DNA of 64,000 nt, from the NCBI RefSeq assembly GCF_000293885.2, contig NZ_CP010945.1, forward strand, positions 5,476,001 to 5,540,000, written 5' to 3'. Under the pieces are notes generated by a model that was given only the letters and a program-made list of their open reading frames with translations, did no database searches and was not told where the DNA came from. How positions within the stretch are numbered: position 1 is the first letter of the stretch; each line of letters opens with the position of its first letter. The stretch is from Pseudomonas fluorescens NCIMB 11764 (GTDB taxonomy: Bacteria; Pseudomonadota; Gammaproteobacteria; Pseudomonadales; Pseudomonadaceae). This document shows, one piece after another, positions 16,221-26,355 of the stretch. A program made the position numbers and the translations under genes.

Positions 16221-16410
16221 CTCCCTGTGCCAACCGTTATCAATGGCCTCAGTCTTGATGACAGCTTCGGGGCAACGGCTACAGTCCTCGACAAGGCGCA
16301 CGCGCTCAACGGCCAACCCAAACCTGCGACAATGCGGCCTCGTCGGGCTTCGTAACTTGCGTGACAGACGTTCAGGTATTTGAATAACAAATTCGCGGGG
16401 AGCAGCCACA

Positions 16411-17346
16411 TTGGAATTGAGACAACTGCGCTATTTCGTAAAAATCATCGAGCTGGGCAGCCTGGGGCGTGCGGCACTTGAACTGGACGTTGGTGTGTCA
16501 GCCCTCAGTCAGCAAATCTCCAAGCTGGAAAGCGAACTGTGCACCCGCCTCCTGAATCGAACCTCCACCGGCGTGACGCCCACTAGCGCCGGATTTGCGT
16601 TTTTACACCATGCCCAATTGACGCTACGCCAGGCGGAAAACGCAATCATGGCCGCCCATCGCGGGCGAATGAGCGGTTATGTCAGCGTCGGCTTACCGCC
16701 GACTACCGCAACGGTGCTCGCGTTGCCGTTGATCAACGCAATGCGTGCGCGTTATCCGGACATACAACTGCATTTGGTGGAAATGCTTTCCGGCCACTTG
16801 GCGGCGCAGCTCAACGCACGGCAAATTGATCTGGCCATCCTCTTCCAGCTCGAAGGGGGGAAACGCTGGAGCGTGACTCCGCTGCTGGATGAAAAGCTGT
16901 TTGTCATTGCCTCGCCCAGCCTGCCTCAAGCGCCGTCTGGCGACAGCGTGCAGTTAGCCGACCTCGGCGGCCTGCCGCTGGTGATGCCCAGCGTGCAGCA
17001 TGGGTTGCGTTCAACATTGACCAGCGCGTTCGAGCGGGTCGGGCTAACGCCCAATGTCATTATGGAGGTCGACGGCCTCGCTGTTTTGATGAACGCCGTT
17101 CGGGCCGGTCATGCGGCAACGATACAACCGGGGGCCGCCGCTGCATTGAAAGACGGGTCCGGACTTTCACTGATCAGGATTGCCGATCCCCATGTGGGCC
17201 GGCGTAATCTTCTGGCGACGCTGGCTGACGACGAACTCTCTTCGGCGGCGCTGGCAACGCGGTTGGTCATTGTCGATGTGGCGCGACAGCTGGTCGTCGA
17301 CAAACAGTGGCCAGGAGCGACATGGATAGAAGGTGTAGACGCGTAA
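16411..17346 (+). CDS. tcuR: LysR-type regulator of tricarballylate genes
   Basis: 311 residues, LysR type: M-E-L-R-Q-L-R-Y-F-V-K-I-I-E-L-G-S-L-G-R-A-A at the N-terminus and an effector domain from about residue 90. It begins at TTG (16411) with GGGGAG at good spacing. It lies immediately upstream and on the same strand as tcuA, tcuB and tcuC, the order known from Salmonella tcuRABC, where TcuR activates in response to tricarballylate. The assignment rests on this synteny more than on the sequence itself. Confidence 0.75.
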   Translation: MELRQLRYFVKIIELGSLGRAALELDVGVSALSQQISKLESELCTRLLNRTSTGVTPTSAGFAFLHHAQLTLRQAENAIMAAHRGRMSGYVSVGLPPTTATVLALPLINAMRARYPDIQLHLVEMLSGHLAAQLNARQIDLAILFQLEGGKRWSVTPLLDEKLFVIASPSLPQAPSGDSVQLADLGGLPLVMPSVQHGLRSTLTSAFERVGLTPNVIMEVDGLAVLMNAVRAGHAATIQPGAAAALKDGSGLSLIRIADPHVGRRNLLATLADDELSSAALATRLVIVDVARQLVVDKQWPGATWIEGVDA

Positions 17347-17513
17347 TCCTCCTTCACCGCGGGCACATGAGTCCGTCTTGACGAAAAAGCCTTTAGAAAA
17401 ACTAAACACCCCGCGTCAAATGCAGCCTTTCGGCCGCTCCGTCCCCACCTTATCGTTCTCCCCACTCGCAAGGAGCACTTCGTTCCCGCTTCCTTGCAAA
17501 TCGAGGAGCGATA

Positions 17514-18968
17514 ATGATCGATGTCTTAATCATAGGGGGTGGCAACGCTGCCTTGTGCGCCGCTCTGATGGCGCGAGAAGCGGGCGCCAGCGTGATGCTG
17601 CTGGAAGCCTCTGCGAAAATCTGGCGCGGTGGCAACTCCCAACACACCCGTAACCTGCGGTGCATGCACGACGAACCGCAGGATGTGCTGATCGATGCCT
17701 ATCCGGAAGAAGAATACTGGCAAGACCTGTTGAAGGTTACCGGTGGCCTCACGGATGAAAAGCTTGCACGCATTGCCATTCGGGCATCGTCTTCTTGCCG
17801 CGACTGGATGCGTTCGCACGGCGTGCATTTTCAGCCACCGCTGTCCGGCGCGCTGCACGTGGCGAGAACCAATGCATTTTTTATGGGCGGCGGCAAAGCG
17901 CTGGTCAATGCGTATTTCCGCAGCGCCGAGCGCCTGGGTGTAAAAGTTCGCTACAACACGCAAGTGACCGACATCGAGCTGGATGGGGGGAAATTCGTCG
18001 CCGCCCACGTGGGCGAACATGAGGTCGACGGTCAGCATTTCGCCGCGGAACGCATTGAAGCCCGAGCCTGCGTATTGGCGGCCGGCGGCTTCGAATCCAA
18101 TCGTGAATGGCTGCGCGAAGCCTGGGGTCAGAACGAGCGCGGTGAATGGCCATCGGACAATTTCCTGATCCGGGGCACCCGATTCAACACCGGCATTTTG
18201 CTACGGCGCATGCTCGACCTTGGCGCAGATGTGATCGGCGATCCGACGCAAGCACACATGGTCGCGATTGATGCCCGCGCGCCACTCTACGACGGCGGCA
18301 TCTGCACCCGTATCGACTGCGTATCGCTGGGTGTGGTGGTCAATCGTGATGGCGAACGCTTCTACGACGAAGGTGAAGATTTCTGGCCAAAGCGTTATGC
18401 GATCTGGGGGCGTCTGGTGGCCGGACAACCCGGTCAGCAGGCGTATTCGATCATCGATCAACAAGCCATCGGCCGCTTCATGCCGCCGGTCTTTCCCGGA
18501 ACCACCGCCAATACCCTGCAAGACCTTGCCCGTCAGTTGCAGCTGCCTCAAGAAAAATTCGTCAAGACTGTCGAGGACTACAACAACGCCTGCCGCGTTG
18601 GCACGTTCGACCACACGGCATTGGACGACTGCCACACCCAAGGACTGACGCCCGCCAAAACCCATTGGGCGCGGCCATTGGTGAAACCACCCTTCTACGC
18701 CTACCCGCTTAAACCGGGTGTCACGTTCACCTACCTCGGCCTCGCCACCGACGAAACCGCTGCCGTGCATTTCAACGGCAAAGCGAGCCCCAACCTGTTC
18801 GTCGCGGGAGAAATGATGGCCGGCAATGTTCTGGGCAAGGGCTACACCGCCGGCATCGGCATGGCCATCGGTACCGCGTTTGGCCGTATCGCCGGTGTGC
18901 AGGCGGCTGCTTCGGTGGGCTTTGGCGTTTCATCTGCAAACTCGGAGTCTCGACATGCAACTGTTTGA
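17514..18968 (+). CDS. tcuA: FAD-dependent tricarballylate dehydrogenase
   Basis: A 484-residue flavoprotein of the fumarate reductase/succinate dehydrogenase flavoprotein class: FAD-binding [10 protein letters not shown] at the N-terminus, [12 protein letters not shown], and a closing motif [19 protein letters not shown]. TcuA oxidises tricarballylate to cis-aconitate, which then enters the citric acid cycle. The ATG has a GAGGAG ribosome site. The gene overlaps tcuB by 14 nt, consistent with translational coupling; TcuB reoxidises the FADH2. Context with TcuR and TcuC supports the name. Confidence 0.9.
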   Translation: MIDVLIIGGGNAALCAALMAREAGASVMLLEASAKIWRGGNSQHTRNLRCMHDEPQDVLIDAYPEEEYWQDLLKVTGGLTDEKLARIAIRASSSCRDWMRSHGVHFQPPLSGALHVARTNAFFMGGGKALVNAYFRSAERLGVKVRYNTQVTDIELDGGKFVAAHVGEHEVDGQHFAAERIEARACVLAAGGFESNREWLREAWGQNERGEWPSDNFLIRGTRFNTGILLRRMLDLGADVIGDPTQAHMVAIDARAPLYDGGICTRIDCVSLGVVVNRDGERFYDEGEDFWPKRYAIWGRLVAGQPGQQAYSIIDQQAIGRFMPPVFPGTTANTLQDLARQLQLPQEKFVKTVEDYNNACRVGTFDHTALDDCHTQGLTPAKTHWARPLVKPPFYAYPLKPGVTFTYLGLATDETAAVHFNGKASPNLFVAGEMMAGNVLGKGYTAGIGMAIGTAFGRIAGVQAAASVGFGVSSANSESRHATV

Positions 18969-20112
18969 TCCCCAAGCGTCGGGCGGGCTGATCCCGGTGT
19001 TGAATCTTGACGAAAGTGAAGTCCAGCGGCAGATGACCATCTGCAATGCCTGCCGTTATTGCGAAGGCTTTTGCGCGGTATTTCCGGCGATGACCCGGCG
19101 CCTGGAATTCACCCAGGCCGACATCCATTACCTGGCGAACTTGTGCCATAACTGCGGCGCGTGCCTGCACGCCTGTCAGTACGCCGCCCCACACGAATTC
19201 GACGTCAACATACCCAAAGCCATGGCCAAAGTGCGCCTGGATACGTATGCCGAATACGCCTGGCCGCCAGTGATGGGCAGGTTGTATCAGCGCAACGGCC
19301 TGACCCTGGCGCTGGCTTCCGGTGGGGGACTGGCCTTGTTTTTATGCCTGACCCTGATGCTCATGGGCAACCTGTTCACGGCCATTCCCGGGGGCGACTT
19401 CTACAAGATTTTCCCGCATAACACCCTGGCGCTGATGTTCGGTTCAGTGTTCGGCTTTGCGGTACTTGCCCTGACCCTGGGTGTACGGCGCTTCTGGCGC
19501 AACGTTTCACCGGTCGCAGCGCCACTGCCGTTGAAAGCGTCCGCTGCATTGGAGGCTACGGCCAACGTCGCGAAACTCAAATACCTGGACGGTGGCCATG
19601 GCGAGGGCTGCAACAATGCCGATGATGAATTCACCTTGTGGCGACGCCGATTCCACCACCTCACCTTCTACGGCTTCATGCTGTGCTTCGCCGCCACCGG
19701 TGTCGCCACGCTCTTTCACTATCTGCTGAAGTGGTCGGCGCCTTATCCGATCTTCAGCTTGCCGGTGATGTTGGGTATTGCCGGTGGCATCGGCCTGCTG
19801 ATCGGCCCGGCGGGTCTTCTTTGGCTGAACCTGCGTCGCAACCCTGCGCACGGCGACGAGAACCAAAAACCCATGGATCGCGGCTTCATCGCGCTGCTGT
19901 TTCTGGTCAGCGCAAGCGGCCTGGCGCTCCTGGCGTTGCGTGAAACCAGCGCCCTGGGCTTGATGTTGGCTATCCATCTCGGCCTGGTCATGGCGTTTTT
20001 CCTGACCATGCCCTACAGCAAATTCGCCCATGGAATATTCCGCAGCGCAGCGCTGCTCAAACACGCCATCGAGAAGCGTCAACCCAACCCGATCAACGCC
20101 GGCAGCGACTGA
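18955..20112 (+). CDS. tcuB: TcuB/CitB iron-sulfur membrane electron-transfer protein
   Basis: 385 residues. The N-terminal half holds two ferredoxin-like cysteine sets, [15 protein letters not shown] and [16 protein letters not shown]. About six membrane segments follow, with histidines (for example R-F-H-H-L-T-F-Y) likely binding haem. TcuB takes electrons from TcuA's FADH2 and passes them to the quinone pool. The start at 18955 lies inside the end of tcuA (14-nt overlap, GGAG site), although the frame is open from 18826. Confidence 0.9.
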   Translation: MQLFDPQASGGLIPVLNLDESEVQRQMTICNACRYCEGFCAVFPAMTRRLEFTQADIHYLANLCHNCGACLHACQYAAPHEFDVNIPKAMAKVRLDTYAEYAWPPVMGRLYQRNGLTLALASGGGLALFLCLTLMLMGNLFTAIPGGDFYKIFPHNTLALMFGSVFGFAVLALTLGVRRFWRNVSPVAAPLPLKASAALEATANVAKLKYLDGGHGEGCNNADDEFTLWRRRFHHLTFYGFMLCFAATGVATLFHYLLKWSAPYPIFSLPVMLGIAGGIGLLIGPAGLLWLNLRRNPAHGDENQKPMDRGFIALLFLVSASGLALLALRETSALGLMLAIHLGLVMAFFLTMPYSKFAHGIFRSAALLKHAIEKRQPNPINAGSD

Positions 20113-20159
20113 CGGCTGAAGCACTCATTCCAAAAACAATAGTGAGCATAACGGTAGCC

Positions 20160-21461
20160 ATGATGAAAACGACAACGGCAACAACCCGAGCCAAGGGGTC
20201 CAAATTGGGCGCCATTTTGCGGGTCACCAGCGGTAATTTTCTCGAGCAGTTCGACTTCTTTCTGTTCGGGTTCTACGCGACCTACATCTCCCGGACGTTC
20301 TTTCCAGCCACCAGCGAGTTTGCCTCGTTGATGATGACCTTCGCGGTATTCGGCTCCGGATTCCTGATGCGTCCGTTAGGCGCCATTGTGCTGGGGGCGT
20401 ACATCGACAAGGTGGGCCGTCGCAAGGGGCTGATCGTGACGCTGTCGATCATGGCCGCCGGCACCGTATTGATCGCCCTGGTGCCGGGCTATGCCGCCAT
20501 CGGCGTGGCGGCACCGATTCTGGTGTTGTTGGGCAGGCTGCTACAGGGCTTCTCCGCTGGCGCGGAAATGGGCGGTGTTTCCGTGTATCTGGCGGAAATT
20601 TCCACCCCCGGTCACACCGGTTTCTACACCAGTTGGCAATCGGCCAGCCAACAGGTGGCGATCGTCGTCGCGGCCGCGTTGGGCTACACGATCAATGCCA
20701 CGATGCAGGCCGCTGAAATCGCCGATTGGGGCTGGCGTATTCCGTTCTTCATTGGCTGCGTGATCATCCCGTTCATTTTCATTATTCGTCGTTCACTGGA
20801 AGAAACCGCTGCCTTCACGGCTCGCAGCCATCGTCCAACAACTCGCGAAGTTTTTCGCTCGATGCGTGACAACTGGCGCACCGTACTGGCGGGCGGTTTG
20901 CTGGCGTCCATGACCACCACCACGTTCTACCTGATTACGGTCTACACACCGACGTTTGGCAGGACAGTACTGAACTTGAGCACCACCGACAGCCTAGTGG
21001 TCACATTGCTGGTCGGCATCAGCAACTTTATCTGGCTGCCTATCGGCGGCGCCCTCTCCGACCGCATTGGCCGTCGGCCACTGTTGCTGGCGATATCGTT
21101 GCTGTGCATCTTCACTGCCTATCCCGCCATGCACTGGCTGGCAGAGGCGGCGAGTTTCGAACGACTGCTCGCTGTCCTGCTGTACTTCTCATTCTTCTTT
21201 GGCATTTACAACGGCGCCATGGTCGCGGCACTGACCGAAGTCATGCCACAGAACGTGCGGGTCGTCGGGTTTTCACTGGCCTTCAGTTTGGCCACCGCGG
21301 TGTTTGGCGGTTTTACCCCGGCAATCTCGACGCTGCTTGTCCAGGCCACGGGCGACAAGGCATCACCTGCCTACTGGCTGATGTTCGCGGCGGTGTGCGG
21401 GTTCACGGCGACGACGATCCTCTATCGTCGGCAAAAAGCTTTGGCAGTCAGAACCGTTTAG
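20160..21461 (+). CDS. tcuC: tricarballylate/citrate:H+ symporter
   Basis: A 433-residue MHS-family major facilitator with 12 segments. It has the loop signature D-K-V-G-R-R-K-G-L between helices 2 and 3 and a second D-R-I-G-R-R-P in the central loop. It is third in the tcuABC operon, 47 nt after tcuB, so import of tricarballylate is expected. The start is uncertain: ATG codons at 20160 and 20163 and a GTG at 20142 are in frame and none has a strong ribosome site. It is a close paralogue of the transporter at 13013, less than 8 kb away. Confidence 0.87.
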   Translation: MMKTTTATTRAKGSKLGAILRVTSGNFLEQFDFFLFGFYATYISRTFFPATSEFASLMMTFAVFGSGFLMRPLGAIVLGAYIDKVGRRKGLIVTLSIMAAGTVLIALVPGYAAIGVAAPILVLLGRLLQGFSAGAEMGGVSVYLAEISTPGHTGFYTSWQSASQQVAIVVAAALGYTINATMQAAEIADWGWRIPFFIGCVIIPFIFIIRRSLEETAAFTARSHRPTTREVFRSMRDNWRTVLAGGLLASMTTTTFYLITVYTPTFGRTVLNLSTTDSLVVTLLVGISNFIWLPIGGALSDRIGRRPLLLAISLLCIFTAYPAMHWLAEAASFERLLAVLLYFSFFFGIYNGAMVAALTEVMPQNVRVVGFSLAFSLATAVFGGFTPAISTLLVQATGDKASPAYWLMFAAVCGFTATTILYRRQKALAVRTV

Positions 21462-21533
21462 TTCCTCGATCGCCGACGCTTACCACGCGTCGATCCGCGG
21501 CGGAAACCGAATGAGAGGGGTATGAGGTCGATT

Positions 21534-21626
21534 TCAGTCTTTCGTCAGGACAGTGATCGGCCTCAGCCCCCGGCATAACGTACCCAGGGCAGCGCCCAAT
21601 AGAAGGTACATAGCCCAATCGATCAT
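21534..21626 (-). pseudogene. remnant of a TauE/SafE (TSUP) permease N-terminus
   Basis: A 30-codon open frame beginning M-I-D-W-A-M-Y-L-L-L-G-A-A-L-G-T-L. It resembles the first helix of TauE/SafE-family anion permeases, whose next residues are normally G-G-L-F-G-I-G-G-G; here the match stops and a stop codon follows. The part past the break weakly resembles the dispersed repeat described elsewhere in this window. The remaining 21462-21779 interval holds no other recognised gene. Homology is judged by eye and is tentative. Confidence 0.4.
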
Positions 21627-21779
21627 TTGAGGCTGTCCCGCCTTTGGCTCATGACTTGAATGTTCGAAATATAGCGCGCAGGCCATTGGCTCTAAAAAAC
21701 CACATCAAACATAAAGTCCTCGCTGCGAGGCCGCACTGGCGGTTGTAGGAAATTCGCGGCCTCGAGCGAAATGAGATGA

Positions 21780-22661
21780 CTAGTTGCCCAGCTTGGCCCA
21801 GAACTCTTCCGCAGAGGGGCTGATTGGGGCCCTGGGACGAGTGAGATGAATCTCTAGGGGAATATCCCAGCTTTCGTCGAGTGCCCTGACCAGACGACCG
21901 TCAGCCATTTCCTGTTCTGTCAGGCTTTTCGGTAACCATGCGACACCCTTGCTTTCCAAGGCCATGGACATCAGCACCGCTGCAAGGTGGCTGCTGAAAA
22001 GTGGCTTTAGGTGAAGGTAGTCTTCCTTTCCGTGAAGTCGGTGAGCGACGATGCGGCCTAGACCCGATTCGTGGGTGTATGCCAAGTAGGGCAGCGTTTC
22101 AGGTGAGGTACCAAAATTGGCAGAGACGCTTGCCAAAGGCACTAGCACATCCTCTCCAACCTTTTTCCCAATGAACTGATCGGGAGCCAGTAACGGCGGA
22201 ACGTCGGGGTGGCGATGGCAGAGCAGGAACTGAACCTGGCCCTGGATCAGCATCTGTTCACAAACAGCCATGCTATCTGAGTGCAGGCGTACAGCCTCTA
22301 TCGGCGCGCCGTTTTCAGTACTTCTCAGCCATCTTGGGAAAAATGTAAATGACAGGGAGTGAGTTGCCGCGAATTGGAGTGTTTTGGCTGCCATCCCAGC
22401 CACTTCCTGTGCCTCTGTGCGCATCCTGTACAAGCGTCTGGCAGCCTCCTGTGCAGCGGGCAAAATCTGCCTTCCTGCCTCGGTAAGCGTTGCTCCTTGA
22501 GGGGTGCGCACAAACAAATCCACCCCCATCCAATTCTCCAGTGAACGGACTCTGCGACTGAATGCCGGCTGAGTAACGTGCCGCGCTTCTGCGGCACGAA
22601 CAAAGCTGCCGTATTCCGCAAGAGCTGAAAAATCTTCGAGCCAGACGAGTTCCAAGGGCAA
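21780..22661 (-). CDS. LysR-type regulator, divergent from D-tartrate genes
   Basis: 293 residues with the LysR helix-turn-helix (W-L-E-D-F-S-A-L-A-E-Y-G-S-F-V-R-A-A-E, T-Q-P-A-F-S-R-R-V-R-S-L-E) and an effector domain from about residue 90. It is divergent from the D-tartrate dehydratase gene with a 93-nt gap, the usual place for an activator of that operon. D-tartrate or a dicarboxylate is the likely effector, inferred from context. Confidence 0.85.
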   Translation of the reverse strand: MPLELVWLEDFSALAEYGSFVRAAEARHVTQPAFSRRVRSLENWMGVDLFVRTPQGATLTEAGRQILPAAQEAARRLYRMRTEAQEVAGMAAKTLQFAATHSLSFTFFPRWLRSTENGAPIEAVRLHSDSMAVCEQMLIQGQVQFLLCHRHPDVPPLLAPDQFIGKKVGEDVLVPLASVSANFGTSPETLPYLAYTHESGLGRIVAHRLHGKEDYLHLKPLFSSHLAAVLMSMALESKGVAWLPKSLTEQEMADGRLVRALDESWDIPLEIHLTRPRAPISPSAEEFWAKLGN

Positions 22662-22754
22662 TGCCTCCTGTGCATAGGGCGCGGCATTAATAGCATTGGG
22701 CGAGTGTCATCGCAAAGCATAACGTGGGGCCACCAACAACAAGAGGAACCCGTC

Positions 22755-23924
22755 ATGCGTATCGTAGACATCCGTGAAAAAACAGTTTCGATTGCGTCCC
22801 CAATCGCCAATGCCTACATCGATTTTTCCAAAATGACCTGTTCGGTCGTCGCTGTTGTCACGGATGTGATTCGCGATGGTAAACCTGTCATCGGCTACGG
22901 CTTCAACTCCAACGGTCGCTATGGTCAAGGCGCATTGATGCGTGATCGCTTCCTGGCGCGAATCATGGAAGCTGATCCGGACACTCTAATCGACCATGAG
23001 AACAACAACCTGGATCCGTTCGCCATCTGGAAGACCCTGATGACCAACGAAAAGCCAGGTGGCCACGGCGAACGTTCAGTTGCAGTCGGCACCATTGATA
23101 TGGCCGTGTGGGATGCCGTTGCCAAGATCGAAGGCAAGCCGCTATACCGCCTGCTGGCCGACCGTTATCGCGATGGCGTGGCAGATGACAAGGTTTGGGT
23201 TTACGCGGCGGGTGGCTATTACTATCCAGGCAAAGACCAGACCAAGCTCAAGGCAGAGATGCAGAGCTATCTGGATCGTGGGTACGACGTCGTCAAGATG
23301 AAGATCGGCGCTGTGCCACTGGACGAAGATATCCGTCGCATCGAAGCGGTACTCGAAGTGGTTGGCGACGGTCGTCGCCTCGCGGTAGATGCCAACGGTC
23401 GCTTCGATCTGCAGACAGGTATTGCGTACGCCGAAGCCATCAAAAAGTACAACCTGTTCTGGTACGAAGAGATTGGCGATCCGCTGGACTATGCACTCCA
23501 GGCCGAGTTGGCCAATCACTACGAACTGCCAATGGCTACTGGTGAAAACCTGTTCTCCCACCAGGATGCACGTAACCTGCTGCGCCACGGTGGCATGCGC
23601 CCTGATCGCGACTATCTCCAATTCGACTGTGCACTGTCCTACGGGCTCGTGGAGTACATGCGCACCTTGAAGGTGATGGAGGAAATGGGTTGGTCTTCTC
23701 GCCGCGTAGTGCCGCACGGTGGTCACCAGATGTCCCTGAACATCGCTGCGGGCCTGCACTTGGGCGGTAACGAATCCTATCCGGACGTATTCCAGCCATT
23801 CGGTGGATTTGCTGACGGCATACAGGTTGAAAACGGCTACGTAGGCCTTCCTGACATCCCTGGTGTTGGTTTTGAAGCCAAGTCAGCTCTGTACGCAGTT
23901 ATGCGCGAGCTGGGCGAAGGCTGA
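22755..23924 (+). CDS. tarD: D(-)-tartrate dehydratase (enolase superfamily)
   Basis: 389 residues, mandelate-racemase subgroup of the enolase superfamily. The sequence closely follows the biochemically characterised Bradyrhizobium D-tartrate dehydratase as I recall it (for example Y-G-F-N-S-N-G-R-Y-G-Q-G, N-E-K-P-G-G-H-G-E-R-S-V-A-V-G-T, F-S-H-Q-D-A-R-N-L-L-R). Catalytic features visible: K-M-K at 181-183, metal ligands Asp212, Glu238/239 and Glu264, and His321 in P-H-G-G-H-Q. The enzyme removes water from D-tartrate to give oxaloacetate. The ATG has a GAGG site. The oxaloacetate decarboxylase and dicarboxylate transporter downstream fit this reaction exactly. Confidence 0.92.
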   Translation: MRIVDIREKTVSIASPIANAYIDFSKMTCSVVAVVTDVIRDGKPVIGYGFNSNGRYGQGALMRDRFLARIMEADPDTLIDHENNNLDPFAIWKTLMTNEKPGGHGERSVAVGTIDMAVWDAVAKIEGKPLYRLLADRYRDGVADDKVWVYAAGGYYYPGKDQTKLKAEMQSYLDRGYDVVKMKIGAVPLDEDIRRIEAVLEVVGDGRRLAVDANGRFDLQTGIAYAEAIKKYNLFWYEEIGDPLDYALQAELANHYELPMATGENLFSHQDARNLLRHGGMRPDRDYLQFDCALSYGLVEYMRTLKVMEEMGWSSRRVVPHGGHQMSLNIAAGLHLGGNESYPDVFQPFGGFADGIQVENGYVGLPDIPGVGFEAKSALYAVMRELGEG

Positions 23925-23932
23925 TAGCCCCG

Positions 23933-23963
23933 AACTGTGGCCTCTGCGCTTGAGGCCACAGTT
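23933..23963 (+). terminator. strong hairpin between dehydratase and transporter genes
   Basis: Perfect 12-bp stem AACTGTGGCCTC / GAGGCCACAGTT with a 7-nt loop, 9 nt after the dehydratase stop. There is no T run after it, so it may act as a partial terminator or mRNA-stabilising element that sets unequal expression of dehydratase and transporter. Confidence 0.6.
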
Positions 23964-24026
23964 ATCCGGCGTCATCCACTGACGCCACGCCACACGCCCA
24001 TCACAAAAATAAAATGAGGTGCTTCC

Positions 24027-25334
24027 GTGGAAATCTCCAAGTCCCGCTGGTACAGCCAGCTGTATGTGCAGGTGCTGATCGGCATCGTAATCGGTGCAGC
24101 AATCGGCCACTTTGAACCGCAATTCGGAGCCAGGCTTCAACCTTTTGCGGATGGCTTTATCAAACTCATCAAAATGCTGTTGGCGCCTATCATTTTCGGT
24201 ACCGTCGTCGTTGGTATCGCTAAGATGGGCAGCATTAAGGAAGTCGGGCGGATCGGCGTCAAAGCGCTGCTCTACTTTGAAATCCTTTCAACCATTGCGC
24301 TGGTCATCGGCCTTATTGTGGTCAATATCGCAAAGCCAGGCGTTGGGATGAATATCAACGCTACCACGCTTGATGCCAGCGCTATCACCAAGTACAGCCA
24401 AGCCGCCAGTGAACAGGGCGGAACAATCGATTTCTTTCTCAACATAATCCCGAGCACCTTCATCGGCGCATTCTCGAATGGAGTCATGCTTCAGGTCATT
24501 CTGATTTCGGTTTTGATGGGCGTTGCCCTCGTTCAAATGGGCGAAACCAGCAAACCGCTGATCAATACCATCGATCTGTTTCTGCAAGGGTTGTTCAAGA
24601 TCGTGGCAATGGTAATGCGCCTGGCTCCGATTGGTGCCGGTGCCGGGATGGCTTTTACCATCGGCAAGTACGGGATTGGTTCGTTGTTGTCACTCGGCCA
24701 GTTGCTGATCGCGCTCTACATCACGACCTTGATTTTCATCGTGGTAGTGCTGGGCACGGTTGCTAGATGGTCGGGCATGCCGCTATTGCAATTTCTTCGT
24801 TATTTCAAAGATGAAATTCTCATCACGCTTGGCACCTGCTCAACCGAAGCCGTGCTTCCGCGAATGATGGTGAAACTTGAAAAGCTGGGCTGCAAGAAGT
24901 CAGTGGTGGGCATGGTGCTACCAACTGGGTATGCCTTCAATGCGGATGGCACCTGCATCTACCTCACCATGGCCGCGATTTTTATCGCACAGGCAACCAA
25001 TACGCCACTGACGTTTGTGGATCAAATGATTCTGTTGGGCGTGTTCCTTCTGACCTCAAAAGGCTCCGCTGGTGTGGCGGGTGCCGGGTTCATAACCCTT
25101 GCGGCAACGCTTACAACCATCCACTCCATTCCGCTGGTAGGCCTTGTACTGCTCTTGGGCATCGACCGTTTCCTGAACGAAGCGCGAGCCGTGACCAACC
25201 TGATCGGCAACGGCATCGGCACTATCGCGATTGCCAAGTGGGACAACTCGTTCGATGTCGAAGCCTGCGAGCGTGAAATTGCTGCAATGAAAAGCGAGAA
25301 AGCAGAGCGTAAAGCGTTGCTGGCGCAAAAGTAA
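24027..25334 (+). CDS. dicarboxylate:cation symporter (DctA/GltP family)
   Basis: 435 residues of the dicarboxylate/amino acid:cation symporter family (TC 2.A.23). Eight helices and two re-entrant loops are indicated, with the conserved T-L-G-T-C-S-T-E-A-V-L-P (serine-rich loop) and P-T-G-Y-A-F-N-A-D-G-T-C-I-Y motifs, then L-T-S-K-G-S-A-G-V-A-G. It begins with GTG at 24027 after GAGG. In this operon it should bring in D-tartrate or a similar C4-dicarboxylate. Note M-L-P-T-G-Y, not a glutamate-specific variant that could be read by eye. Confidence 0.88.
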   Translation: MEISKSRWYSQLYVQVLIGIVIGAAIGHFEPQFGARLQPFADGFIKLIKMLLAPIIFGTVVVGIAKMGSIKEVGRIGVKALLYFEILSTIALVIGLIVVNIAKPGVGMNINATTLDASAITKYSQAASEQGGTIDFFLNIIPSTFIGAFSNGVMLQVILISVLMGVALVQMGETSKPLINTIDLFLQGLFKIVAMVMRLAPIGAGAGMAFTIGKYGIGSLLSLGQLLIALYITTLIFIVVVLGTVARWSGMPLLQFLRYFKDEILITLGTCSTEAVLPRMMVKLEKLGCKKSVVGMVLPTGYAFNADGTCIYLTMAAIFIAQATNTPLTFVDQMILLGVFLLTSKGSAGVAGAGFITLAATLTTIHSIPLVGLVLLLGIDRFLNEARAVTNLIGNGIGTIAIAKWDNSFDVEACEREIAAMKSEKAERKALLAQK

Positions 25335-25345
25335 TCGCCATCGCT

Positions 25346-25385
25346 TACCGGTCATTCCTCTTCAAACAAGGCGTAATGACCGGTA
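25346..25385 (+). terminator. hairpin after the symporter gene
   Basis: Arms TACCGGTCATT and AATGACCGGTA (11 bp, perfect) enclose an 18-nt loop with a smaller inner pairing. No T run follows; read-through to the decarboxylase gene 72 nt later is possible. Confidence 0.5.
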
Positions 25386-25456
25386 GCCAATGCTATGTCT
25401 CGTTCTCACAGGACGATTCAGCGATGTACTCAGTTGAAATGTGATGGAGCCGAAAA

Positions 25457-26329
25457 ATGATTGAGCGATCTCATCATGAACTACGACAGGCGTTCGGTGA
25501 TTTGCTTCATGGAACAGCCTGTAAATTTGCCGCATCAGTATTTGATCCGATCTCTGTTCGAATGGCTGATGACCTTGGCTTTGAGGTCGCTATCCAGGGT
25601 GGATCGGTCGCCTCGCTTCAAGTGCTGGGTGCCCCGGATATCTCGTTACTCACGCTCGATGAGTATGTTGAGCAGGTTTCCAGAGTCGGGCGTGCCAGCC
25701 AAATCCCAATCATTGGGGACGCCGACCATGGATTCGGAAACGCGCTCAATGTGATGCGGACAGTTACGGAGTTACAGAAGGCAGGCGTTGCCGCCCTGAC
25801 GCTGGAAGATACGCATCTGCCCGCCAAGTACGACGAACAATCGCACGTCCTCATCAACATGGAAGAGGCCGCGAGCAAGATCTACGCCGCACGATTTGCC
25901 CGATCAGATGATGCCCTTAGCATCATCGCCAGGACGAACGTGGCCGTTACCACTTTGGAAGATTCGATTGCTCGGACTACGGCTTATGAAAAGGCTGGCG
26001 CAGACGCTATTTGCTTCGTTGGAGTAAAGGACTTGCAGCATCTGGAAGCACTCACAGCGCATCTCACCGTTCCGATCATGCTCATCAATTACGGCAATCC
26101 TGCACTGGGCGATGTTGAGAAACTGAGCGCGGCGAATGTACGGATAGTGGTCAATGGACATGCCCCGTATTTGTCCGCACTTAATGCGACCTACGAGGCG
26201 CTGCGCGAACAAAGTGGCGCAGGGGGGCGCGAGCTTTCGCTCCCGGAGCTGCTTTCAAAATACACACTTTCGGACAATTACCGCGAATGGGCAAAAACCT
26301 ATTTGAAGTCGGATAACGGCTCCAATTGA
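25457..26329 (+). CDS. oxaloacetate decarboxylase (PEP mutase/isocitrate lyase superfamily)
   Basis: 290 residues. The sequence closely resembles Pseudomonas aeruginosa PA4872, a structurally and kinetically characterised oxaloacetate decarboxylase (S-H-H-E-L-R start, S-V-F-D-P-I-S-x-R, G-G-S-V-A-S-L-Q-V-L-x-A-P-D, D-A-D-H-G-x-G-N-A-L-N-V-M-R-T-V). The D-A-D-H-G motif binds Mg2+, and the loop around T-L-E-D-T-x-L-P-A-K/Q replaces the isocitrate lyase cysteine loop. It converts oxaloacetate to pyruvate and CO2, the step after D-tartrate dehydratase. The ATG follows GGAG. Confidence 0.88.
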   Translation: MIERSHHELRQAFGDLLHGTACKFAASVFDPISVRMADDLGFEVAIQGGSVASLQVLGAPDISLLTLDEYVEQVSRVGRASQIPIIGDADHGFGNALNVMRTVTELQKAGVAALTLEDTHLPAKYDEQSHVLINMEEAASKIYAARFARSDDALSIIARTNVAVTTLEDSIARTTAYEKAGADAICFVGVKDLQHLEALTAHLTVPIMLINYGNPALGDVEKLSAANVRIVVNGHAPYLSALNATYEALREQSGAGGRELSLPELLSKYTLSDNYREWAKTYLKSDNGSN

Positions 26330-26355
26330 ACTTGAGACAGGTGGAATAAAGCGTC

